Source: JBKEBQ01 sp047973225
Lineage (GTDB): Bacteria; Bacillota_I; Bacilli_A; Erysipelotrichales; Erysipelotrichaceae
Assembly: GCA_047973225.1 (NCBI GenBank)
Contig: JBKEBQ010000053.1
Coordinates: 1 to 64,000, forward strand
DNA length: 64,000 bases
Reading direction: 5' to 3'
Below the pieces are notes generated by a model. It was not told the origin of the DNA. It saw only the letters and a program-made list of their open reading frames with translations, and ran no database searches. This document shows, one piece after another, positions 43,160 through 50,778 of the stretch (position 1 is its first letter; every line of letters begins with the position of its first letter). A program made the position numbers and the translations under genes.

Positions 43160-44163
43160 ATATCAAAAAGTGTTTCATTATGAGGAATCTGCAAATGTTT
43201 ATAAGCTTTTGGACTCACTACTCGCCCTCGAGGTGTGCGGTTGATAAACCCAATTTGAAGTAAATATGGCTCATAAACATCTTCTAAAGTCATGGATTCT
43301 TCACCAATGCTAGAAGCAATCGCTTCAAGTCCGACTGGGCCACCCTGAAAACGTTCAATAATACCACGTAAATACTTGTGATCTACATCATCTAAACCCA
43401 AATGGTCAACTTTTAAACGATCTAAAGCCATGGCTGCAATATTTTGAGAAATGACTCCATGATTCATCACTTGCGCAAAGTCACGAACCCGTCGAAATAA
43501 ACGATTTGCGATTCGTGGAGTTCCTCTAGATCGCAAAGCTATTTCATGAATTGCTTGTGTTTCAATAGACGTATCCATAACCAGTGAGGTGCGTTGAACA
43601 ATCTTTTCAACATCCGCAATGTCGTAATATGCTAGCTGAGAAACAATTCCAAAACGATCCCTTAAGGGAGCACTCAAATCTCCAGCTCTTGTAGTTGCAC
43701 CGACAAGGGTAAAGGGTGGTAAGTCAAGACGAATACTGCGTACGCTAGCCTCTTTACCTACAACAATATCCAAAGCATAGTCTTCCATCGCAGGGTATAA
43801 AATTTCTTCAATATTTTTGGACAAGCGATGAATTTCATCGATAAATAAAATATCACCAGGTTCTAATTGTGATAGAATAGCAGCCAAATCGCCACTTTTT
43901 TCAATGGTAGGTCCACTCGCCGTTTTGATATTGGTTCCCATTTCGTTTGCGAGAATATAGGATAAAGTTGTTTTTCCCAATCCTGGAGGACCGTATAACA
44001 ATACATGATCCAAAGCTTCACTTCTTTGTCTTGCAGCTGTAATAAAAATTTTTAAATTTTCTTTTAAATCCTTTTGCCCAATATATGCATCCAGCGTTTG
44101 TGGACGTAATGTTGGTTCATCATCCATATCAAACGATTGGGCAGAGACTAATCTTTCATCCAT
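43153..44163 (-). CDS. ruvB: Holliday junction helicase motor RuvB
   Basis: AAA+ ATPase that drives branch migration. Walker A YGPPGLGKTT, Walker B LFIDEIHRL, sensor GATTRAGDLSAPLRDRFG and the C-terminal DNA-binding winged helix (GFINRTPRGRVV). 336 residues. AAGGAG upstream; 11 bp from ruvA. Confidence 0.96.
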   Translation of the reverse strand: MDERLVSAQSFDMDDEPTLRPQTLDAYIGQKDLKENLKIFITAARQRSEALDHVLLYGPPGLGKTTLSYILANEMGTNIKTASGPTIEKSGDLAAILSQLEPGDILFIDEIHRLSKNIEEILYPAMEDYALDIVVGKEASVRSIRLDLPPFTLVGATTRAGDLSAPLRDRFGIVSQLAYYDIADVEKIVQRTSLVMDTSIETQAIHEIALRSRGTPRIANRLFRRVRDFAQVMNHGVISQNIAAMALDRLKVDHLGLDDVDHKYLRGIIERFQGGPVGLEAIASSIGEESMTLEDVYEPYLLQIGFINRTPRGRVVSPKAYKHLQIPHNETLFDIE

Positions 44164-44174
44164 GGCTTAACTCC

Positions 44175-44738
44175 TTATTTAGCAAGCAATGCAAGTGCTT
44201 GTTTGATGTAGTCATCCGCAAAGCTTTGCGGATGATGACGTAATGTTTTTACAACAGCAGTGATTTCACTGCTTTTATACCCCAATGACTTTAATGCTTC
44301 GATCGCAAAATCCAATTCTTCATTTTGCGTTGGTGCCTGTTCACTTTCTACTAATTTACCTTTTAAATCCAAAACAATTTGCGATGAAGCCTTCGCGCCA
44401 ATGCCAGGTAATTTTTTTAAAAAAGCAATATCATTCGTTTCAATTGCATGAATAATGCTAGCACTTCCACCAATACCAATAGCGTTGATTGCAATTTTTG
44501 GACCAATTCCCTTTACGCTAAGCAATCGCAAAAACAAATCATGTTCCTCTATCTTTATAAATCCAAATAACAATTGTGCATCTTCTCGTATATGTTGATA
44601 TGTATATAATAAAACCGTTTCTCCCAATGAAAGTGAGCTAGGATTGGACATCATAATGCGATAACCAATTCCATGATTATCAATAAGTACACTTTCTTGG
44701 GTATAGCTATGTACCTTTCCACTAACAAAAGCAATCAT
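44175..44738 (-). CDS. ruvA: Holliday junction binding protein RuvA
   Basis: Tetrameric junction-binding protein. N-terminal OB fold (MIAFVSGKVHSYTQ), two helix-hairpin-helix motifs (LLSVKGIGPKIAINA, LKKLPGIGAKASSQIV) and a C-terminal RuvB-binding domain. Start at 44738 has AGGAG five bases upstream; 187 residues. Confidence 0.94.
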   Translation of the reverse strand: MIAFVSGKVHSYTQESVLIDNHGIGYRIMMSNPSSLSLGETVLLYTYQHIREDAQLLFGFIKIEEHDLFLRLLSVKGIGPKIAINAIGIGGSASIIHAIETNDIAFLKKLPGIGAKASSQIVLDLKGKLVESEQAPTQNEELDFAIEALKSLGYKSSEITAVVKTLRHHPQSFADDYIKQALALLAK

Positions 44739-44794
44739 ATTTTCTCCTATCTGGATATCCATATATTCACAGACATCCGCGTTATTTCCTAATT

Positions 44795-45553
44795 CTACTC
44801 AAAATCTATATTTAGTTGTACGGGGCAGTGATCACTACCTAAAACATTGGCTAATATTTTAGCATCTTTTAGTTTATCATCCAGATCGCTGCTCACTAAG
44901 AAATAATCAATTCTCCATCCTGTATTGCGCGCTCTTGCATTCATTCGATAACTCCACCAAGAATATGCACCTTCTAGATTGGGATAAAAATAACGAAATG
45001 TATCTGTAAATCCTGAAGATAACAAAGCTGTAAATGCTTCTCTTTCTTCATCAGAAAAACCCGCGTTTTTATGATTGGTTTTTGGATTTTTTAGATCAAT
45101 TTCTTGATGTGCAACATTTAAATCTCCACAGATAATAACGGGTTTCTGTGTTTTTAAATGAGCAACAAATGCTTTAAAATCGTGTTCCCATTGCATCCGA
45201 TATGCTAATCGTAAAAGCCCCTCTTTTGAATTTGGTGTATAAACATTAACCAAATAAAATTGTTCAAATTCACAGGTAACAACGCGTCCCTCTTGATCAT
45301 GTTCTTCTATCCCGATGCCTTTGCTTACCCGTAATGGTTTTGTCTTTGTGAAAGTAATCGTTCCTGAATATCCTTTTTTTACAGCACTGTCATAATACTG
45401 ATAATATCCATCACTATAAATTTCAACTTGACCTTCTTGCATCTTAGATTCTTGAATACATAAGATATCTGGTGATTCCTGTTCGAGAAATTCATAAAAA
45501 CCTTTATTTATAGCAGCACGTATGCCATTTACATTCCATGATATTAATTTCAT
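44795..45553 (-). CDS. exoA: exodeoxyribonuclease III / AP endonuclease
   Basis: Mg-dependent AP endonuclease of the ExoA/Xth family. MKLISWNVNGIRAAINKG, ILCIQESKMQ (metal-binding Glu), GDLNVAH and GSDHCPV motifs complete the active site. 252 residues. Complements endonuclease IV encoded at 28.7 kb. Confidence 0.94.
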   Translation of the reverse strand: MKLISWNVNGIRAAINKGFYEFLEQESPDILCIQESKMQEGQVEIYSDGYYQYYDSAVKKGYSGTITFTKTKPLRVSKGIGIEEHDQEGRVVTCEFEQFYLVNVYTPNSKEGLLRLAYRMQWEHDFKAFVAHLKTQKPVIICGDLNVAHQEIDLKNPKTNHKNAGFSDEEREAFTALLSSGFTDTFRYFYPNLEGAYSWWSYRMNARARNTGWRIDYFLVSSDLDDKLKDAKILANVLGSDHCPVQLNIDFE

Positions 45554-45618
45554 AAACTACCTCTTTTCTACTTATGTATTATATAAGAAAAAATCGAGAA
45601 AAGCTAATCACTAACAAA

Positions 45619-45643
45619 AAAAGAAACAAAATGTTTCTTTTTC
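45619..45643 (-). terminator. terminator after nox
   Basis: AAAAAGAAAC and GTTTCTTTTT form a perfect 10-bp stem with a 5-nt loop, just after the nox stop on the minus strand. Confidence 0.7.
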
Positions 45644-45652
45644 ATCAAGTTT

Positions 45653-46987
45653 TTATTTAGCACTTAGGGCAGCCATCGTAATATAGTTGTATGGCTGATT
45701 GAAGTGAGGTAAGAAAAAAATATCTAATAGTTTTAATTTATCAATTGTTAATCCTTCTTGGATTGCCAAAGAGAACATATGAATACCCATTGAAATATCA
45801 TATTTACTTGCCATTTGTGCACCAAGTATTCTTCTTGTTTTAGCATCATACACAATTTTAATCCAGACTTTTTCATTATTTTCTTCAATAAAAGCTGGTT
45901 TTTGTAAATCTTCAAAACTTGTTGTTAAAACATCATACCCAAGACTTTTTGCCTTGTGAGCAGACAATCCTGTTGATACCATGCTCAATCCATAGATATG
46001 AATTCCATTAGATCCTTGAACACCAACACTTTCAAGCTGTGTTCCACAGACATTATGCGCAGCAACGACACCAGAGCGAACAGCATTGGTAGCAAGTGCA
46101 ATATATTTTTTTGTCTGTGTAGCATTATCATATACAATCGCACAGTCCCCGATCGCATATACATTGGGATCGCTTGTACGTTGCGTTTTATCGACATCAT
46201 AGGCATGATTTTCAAACAGATCTAAGTGTTCACTTCCCAATTTTGTATTGGGTTTAAATCCAACTCCAAATACGACCATATCGGTAGCAAAAGATCCTTT
46301 ATCCGTACGTATTCTTTCAACTTTTCCATTCCCTTCAATAGCTTCAACTTTTTGATTATACGCAAGTTGAACACCATTTTTTATTAAGTTTTCATTCATT
46401 AAATCACAAAATTCTGCATCATAGTAGTTAGAAAGACAAGTATCACAAATATCAATCATCGTAACATCTTTACCTTTGCGCTTAAAAGCTTCTGCAAGTT
46501 CAACGCCTATGTAGCCAGCACCAACAATACTAACATGTTTGATGTCTGGTTTGTCGTGGAGTTTATCAATCACCTCTTGGGCATTTTGAAACAATTTCAC
46601 AAATTGTACATTTTCTAAATCCATACCGTCAATTTCAGGATGAATAGGTAAAGAACCTGTGGCTAAAATCAATTTATCATATGCTGCTGTTTTCTTGCTA
46701 CCATCCTTGCTGATGGCATGCACAATTTGATTTTTATAATCAATATGTGCAACAGGAGTTTCCATAAAAACTTTTGCACCCTTTGCTTCAATTGCCTCTT
46801 TACTAGAATAAAACAACCCTTGTGATCCCTTAATTTGTTCACCAATCCATAACGCCATACCACACCCTAAAAAACTAATATTTGAATTGGCATCAAAAAC
46901 ACAAACTTCATGTCCTTGATAATTGTCCAATATCGTGTTGATAGCAGCTGTTCCTGCATGGTTTGCTCCTACGACTACAATTTTCAT
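45653..46987 (-). CDS. nox: NADH oxidase (water-forming type)
   Basis: FAD-dependent pyridine nucleotide-disulfide reductase of 444 residues. FAD motif VVVGANHAGTAAI at the N-terminus, single redox Cys in SFLGCGMALW (~42), NAD motif SIVGAGYIGVELAEAF, second FAD motif YAIGDCA. A single active Cys is typical of water-forming NADH oxidase and also of CoA-disulfide reductase, which remains an alternative. It would remove oxygen and regenerate NAD. GGAGG precedes the start. Confidence 0.85.
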   Translation of the reverse strand: MKIVVVGANHAGTAAINTILDNYQGHEVCVFDANSNISFLGCGMALWIGEQIKGSQGLFYSSKEAIEAKGAKVFMETPVAHIDYKNQIVHAISKDGSKKTAAYDKLILATGSLPIHPEIDGMDLENVQFVKLFQNAQEVIDKLHDKPDIKHVSIVGAGYIGVELAEAFKRKGKDVTMIDICDTCLSNYYDAEFCDLMNENLIKNGVQLAYNQKVEAIEGNGKVERIRTDKGSFATDMVVFGVGFKPNTKLGSEHLDLFENHAYDVDKTQRTSDPNVYAIGDCAIVYDNATQTKKYIALATNAVRSGVVAAHNVCGTQLESVGVQGSNGIHIYGLSMVSTGLSAHKAKSLGYDVLTTSFEDLQKPAFIEENNEKVWIKIVYDAKTRRILGAQMASKYDISMGIHMFSLAIQEGLTIDKLKLLDIFFLPHFNQPYNYITMAALSAK

Positions 46988-47138
46988 TTGTTATCCTCCT
47001 ACTACATATTATGTATCGTTATCATACTATCAAATAAATTACCATGCAAGATATTTGACCAAAAATTCACATTATATATATGCTAATGTTTTATATGCAT
47101 ATCCTCATTTTTAATCCTTATATTTCTAATGAAATTTT

Positions 47139-47174
47139 AAAAAAACAGCATCTGTCTTAACAACAAACACTGTT
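47139..47174 (-). terminator. terminator of the 6S RNA candidate
   Basis: On the minus strand AACAG pairs with CTGTT with an inner GTTT-AGAC stem and bulges, followed by T7. Imperfect but with a strong T tract. Confidence 0.55.
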
Positions 47175-47339
47175 CATAATCTCACAAAGTATCTAGGGAG
47201 AGACTTTTCCCTGTCTATTACAGGTGGGTAGTCTGTATTATACCTTAGGATCCCGTTATAACAATAACGATATTCACACAATACAACAACATCAACTTCC
47301 CTTATCTCTATATGTAGGAAAAATAATGAGTCCCTAGAT
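47140..47339 (-). ncRNA. ssrS: 6S RNA candidate
   Basis: The 461-bp gap 46988-47448 holds no ORF but a complete RNA gene. A consensus promoter (47346-47374) places the transcript start near 47339. The first and last nine bases of the folded part, ATCTAGGGA and TCCCTAGAT (47188-47199 area), close a long stem; a partly paired internal stem (TTTTTCC with GGGAAAA), an open central region and an apical hairpin (CGTTAT-TGTT-ATAACG) follow. A hairpin plus T7 ends it near 47140. Length ~200 nt, rod shape and place just downstream of aspS match 6S-1 RNA of B. subtilis. Sequence identity to known 6S was not tested. Confidence 0.7.
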
Positions 47340-47345
47340 GAGTAT

Positions 47346-47374
47346 ATTATAAACTAACTTTTCCCAAGTGTAAA
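47346..47374 (-). promoter_or_regulatory. consensus promoter of the 6S RNA candidate
   Basis: On the minus strand TTTACA (47369-47374) and a perfect TATAAT (47346-47351) are spaced by 17 bp. The expected start point is seven bases downstream at 47339. Confidence 0.8.
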
Positions 47375-47448
47375 CTAGCATAGTATTTCTTTTTTTGAAA
47401 AATAAAATCTTTGCTGCAATACACATCACATCAAAATAAGAAACCAAC

Positions 47449-49185
47449 TCATTTTATTACGATATTCAATTCATCAAGTTGCATTTCATCAACCCTACTT
47501 GGTGCATCACTCAAAGGGTCTTTTGCAGAAGCATTTTTAGGAAAAGCAATAACATCACGAATGGAATCCGATTCACTTAAAATCATTGCAATACGATCCA
47601 AACCAAAAGCAATTCCACCATGTGGGGGTGTTCCATATTGAAAAGCATCGATAAAGAAACCAAAACGCTCTTGTATTTCTGCTTTTGTAAAACCTAAGGT
47701 TTCAAATATTTTCGCTTGTAAGGTATTGTCATAAATTCGTAAAGATCCCCCGCCCAATTCATAACCATTTAATACCATATCGTATGCCGCAGAAAGCATT
47801 TTCGATGGGTCACTATCAAGTAAATGTAGATCTTGTTCACGAGGTTTTGTAAAAGGATGATGTTTGGCATAATAACGATTATCTTCAGCATCAAACTCAA
47901 ACATTGGAAAATCATCCACCCAAAGAAATGAAAATGTTTGTTTATTTGTAAGTTGCAAAGTTTTCGCAAAATGTAAGCGGAGCGCACCCAACACCTCACA
48001 TACACATTCCCAAGTATCACTACTGATCAGAATCAAATCGTCTTCTTTTAGTTGCAGAGTTTTGATAAGGTTGGCTTGTTCCTCTTCACTAAAAAATTTA
48101 ACAACGCTTCCTTCTAATTGTCGATCCAAATATTTTAAGGAAACAAGTCCTTTGGCTCCATATCTTTTGGCAATTTCATTCAACTTGTCAATCTCTTTTC
48201 TAGAATAACTTGCCTGTTTTTCAACCACAATACATTTGATACTGCCTTTTTTTTGTAGGCATTCCTTAAACACTTTAAATTCACTATTTTTAAAAACATC
48301 TGCGATGTCTTGTAACTCTAAAGCAAATCGATTATCTGGCTTATCACTTCCATAACGATTCATCGCTTCTTGATAGCTTATCCGCAGAAAGGGTGTGTTG
48401 ATTTCAATTCCTTTCACTTCCTTCATGACTGCTGCCATCATATCTTCCATCATCGTGCATATTTCTTTTTGTGTCAGAAAACTTGTTTCAATATCAAATT
48501 GTGTAAAGTCAGGTTGACGATCAGCTCGCAAATCTTCATCACGAAAACATTTAGCAACTTGATAGTAACGCTCAAATCCAGAAATCATCAACAACTGTTT
48601 GAACAGTTGTGGAGATTGTGGCAATGCATAAAAAGAACCAGGATGAACACGACTTGGCACCAAATAATCACGAGCCCCTTCCGGTGTTGATTTTCCTAAA
48701 ATAGGGGTTTCTATTTCAATAAAACCCAAGTCGTCCAAATATGCGCGCATCGTTTTCACAATTTTATGACGCATCTTTAATTTTTCTTGCATCATTGGTC
48801 TTCGCAAATCCAAATATCGATATTTTAGTCTTGTGTCTTCTAAAGCATCGGTCTCATCTGCTATGATGAGCGGGGTTGTGTGCGCTGTATTCAAAATTTC
48901 TACAGCGCTTACTCTCACCTCGATATCACCTGTTTTCAGTTTTGGATTTTTATCTTTTCGCTCTTCCACAATCCCTTCTACCTGTAAAATATATTCATTG
49001 CGCACATTTTGAAGTTGTGGAGAAATAGTTTCATCAAAAACAAGTTGCGTAATTCCCTCTCGATCACGTAAATCAATAAAAACCAAAGCACCAAAATTAC
49101 GTCGTTTAGCAACCCAACCAAGCAACGTGACTTTCGCTTCGACATCAGCAATTCGTAATGCCCCATTTGTATGTGTCCGTTTCAT
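47449..49185 (-). CDS. aspS: aspartyl-tRNA synthetase
   Basis: Class II synthetase of 578 residues. N-terminal OB anticodon-binding domain (VTLLGWVAKRRNFGALVFIDLRDREG), motif 2 CFRDEDLRADRQPDFTQFD, bacterial insertion domain, and motif 3 GGIAFGLDRIAM. AAGGAG lies before the start, three bases after hisS, so both genes share the T-box-controlled transcript. It is not possible to tell discriminating from non-discriminating charging by eye. Confidence 0.95.
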   Translation of the reverse strand: MKRTHTNGALRIADVEAKVTLLGWVAKRRNFGALVFIDLRDREGITQLVFDETISPQLQNVRNEYILQVEGIVEERKDKNPKLKTGDIEVRVSAVEILNTAHTTPLIIADETDALEDTRLKYRYLDLRRPMMQEKLKMRHKIVKTMRAYLDDLGFIEIETPILGKSTPEGARDYLVPSRVHPGSFYALPQSPQLFKQLLMISGFERYYQVAKCFRDEDLRADRQPDFTQFDIETSFLTQKEICTMMEDMMAAVMKEVKGIEINTPFLRISYQEAMNRYGSDKPDNRFALELQDIADVFKNSEFKVFKECLQKKGSIKCIVVEKQASYSRKEIDKLNEIAKRYGAKGLVSLKYLDRQLEGSVVKFFSEEEQANLIKTLQLKEDDLILISSDTWECVCEVLGALRLHFAKTLQLTNKQTFSFLWVDDFPMFEFDAEDNRYYAKHHPFTKPREQDLHLLDSDPSKMLSAAYDMVLNGYELGGGSLRIYDNTLQAKIFETLGFTKAEIQERFGFFIDAFQYGTPPHGGIAFGLDRIAMILSESDSIRDVIAFPKNASAKDPLSDAPSRVDEMQLDELNIVIK

Positions 49186-49188
49186 AAA

Positions 49189-50514
49189 TTACTCCTTACA
49201 GTGACATGTTTCATCACAATCATGTTCATGTTCATCACGCACATACAAAGTATCCATGACATCCAAAACTTCTTCAGGATGAACTACCACTTGTTTTTGC
49301 GTTTTTATTTCTTTGACGGTAATCGTATTTTGTTGGATATCCTTATTGCCAATCAAAATTACAAATTTTGCTTTTTTTCGATCGACCGTTCTAAATTGTG
49401 CTTTGAATGAACGATTCATATAATCCATATCACAGCGATAACCATGCGATCGAAGCGTTGTTAAAATTGAAAAACAGAGTGGTTTAGCGACTTCGCTTAG
49501 GCACATAACATATACATCAAGCGCTTCTTTCTCTCCTAAGTTGATAGCTTCACTCTCACAAGCAATCAACAAACGCTCAACTCCCATTCCCCAACCAATG
49601 CCACTCATTTGTGGACCACCAAAATATTGAATAAGTCCATCATATCTTCCACCTGCAAAAAGTGTTGATTGTGCGCCCATTTGTTTGTTTGTGGAAACAA
49701 CTTCAAATACCGTATCACAATAATAGTCTAAGCCTCTAACCAAGCGATCATCCAATTCATAAGGGATACCCAAAGCATCTAAATTTTGTAATACTTGTTT
49801 AAAATAAGCTTTCGATACGTCATTCAAATATGCGTGAATTTTAGGTGCGGATTTCATAACTTCTTTATTCGCGTCTAATTTACAATCTAAAATGCGTAAT
49901 GGGTTTTGGTTAAAGCGACGCTTACAATCACTACACATGGTATCTATATCGCCTTTAAAATGTTCTTTTAGAGCATCTCGATAAGCATTTCTAGATGCTT
50001 CATCTCCCAATGTATTGACCAATATCTTTATGTCTTTTAAACCCAATGATCGCACAAAAGAGTAACCCAATAGCATAACTTCTACATCAAGTATTGGTTC
50101 TTTAGCACCAATGACTTCAATTCCAAATTGATGAAAGATGCGCATTCTTCCTTTTTGGGGACGTTCATGCCGAAACTGTGGACCCGCATAGTAGAATTTG
50201 GCTGGTAAATCAACATTTCCATACATTTTGTTTTCCACAAAACTTCTAGCGACTCCAGCCGTCATTTCGGGACGAAGGGTTAATGAAGTTGTTGAATTTT
50301 TCAAAGTGAACGTATACATCTCCTTATTCACCACATCACTGGCATCATTGCCCCTTTTGAAAATGTTGGTATGCTCAAAAATTGGTGTCCGAATTTCGTC
50401 ATAGTTATACAAAAAACAAAATTGTCCAAATAACTCTTCTAGTGCTTGCCACTTTCTAGCTTCACCTCCATATACATCTTGGGTTCCTCTAGGGATTTGA
50501 TAGTTTTCACACAT
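49189..50514 (-). CDS. hisS: histidyl-tRNA synthetase
   Basis: Class II synthetase of 441 residues. Motif 1 region IRTPIFEHTNIFKRG, motif 2 RHERPQKGRMRIFHQFGIE, histidine motif LVRGLDYYCDTVFE and motif 3 SGIGWGMGVERLL; C-terminal anticodon-binding domain. Start at 50514 has AAAGGAG nine bases upstream; the frame is open further into the T-box but without a site. The last 13 residues are HEHDCDETCHCKE, an unusual His/Cys-rich tail. Confidence 0.94.
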   Translation of the reverse strand: MCENYQIPRGTQDVYGGEARKWQALEELFGQFCFLYNYDEIRTPIFEHTNIFKRGNDASDVVNKEMYTFTLKNSTTSLTLRPEMTAGVARSFVENKMYGNVDLPAKFYYAGPQFRHERPQKGRMRIFHQFGIEVIGAKEPILDVEVMLLGYSFVRSLGLKDIKILVNTLGDEASRNAYRDALKEHFKGDIDTMCSDCKRRFNQNPLRILDCKLDANKEVMKSAPKIHAYLNDVSKAYFKQVLQNLDALGIPYELDDRLVRGLDYYCDTVFEVVSTNKQMGAQSTLFAGGRYDGLIQYFGGPQMSGIGWGMGVERLLIACESEAINLGEKEALDVYVMCLSEVAKPLCFSILTTLRSHGYRCDMDYMNRSFKAQFRTVDRKKAKFVILIGNKDIQQNTITVKEIKTQKQVVVHPEEVLDVMDTLYVRDEHEHDCDETCHCKE

Positions 50515-50534
50515 TTGTATTTCTCCTTTACGAA

Positions 50535-50741
50535 TAAAAAACGTCCTTACGCTAAGGACGTTTGCACGCGGTACCACCTTAGTTCATAGAATTTTCTATG
50601 CCCTCTTATCTACTTGTATCGTAAGTATACGGCTAGTATTAATAGCTTCTCCAAAGCGTCCAATATATTCAATAAACGAAAATTCACAGCCCCATTTTCT
50701 CTCTTTAGATTTTGAATATTTGCTCTTTTTCAACGAATATA
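50535..50741 (-). promoter_or_regulatory. T-box riboswitch of the hisS-aspS operon
   Basis: The T-box sequence AAGGTGGTACCGCG lies at 50567-50580 (minus strand) and is followed by a terminator hairpin (50539-50563, stem AAACGTCCTTA) with a T6 tail. The upstream part forms a Stem I with AATATTC/GAATATA pairing; directly after it GAC, followed by G, sits at 50658-50660 in the usual specifier position. The leader senses uncharged tRNA and permits read-through into hisS and aspS. GAC is an Asp codon; no His codon (CAC or CAT) occurs in the specifier area. Confidence 0.9.
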
Positions 50742-50746
50742 ATCCT

Positions 50747-50775
50747 AGTTTACCATGATTTATTTAGAAATTCAA
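50747..50775 (-). promoter_or_regulatory. promoter of the hisS-aspS T-box transcript
   Basis: TTGAAT (50770-50775) and TAAACT (50747-50752) on the minus strand are 17 bp apart, just upstream of Stem I of the T-box. Confidence 0.5.
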
Positions 50776-50778
50776 CAT

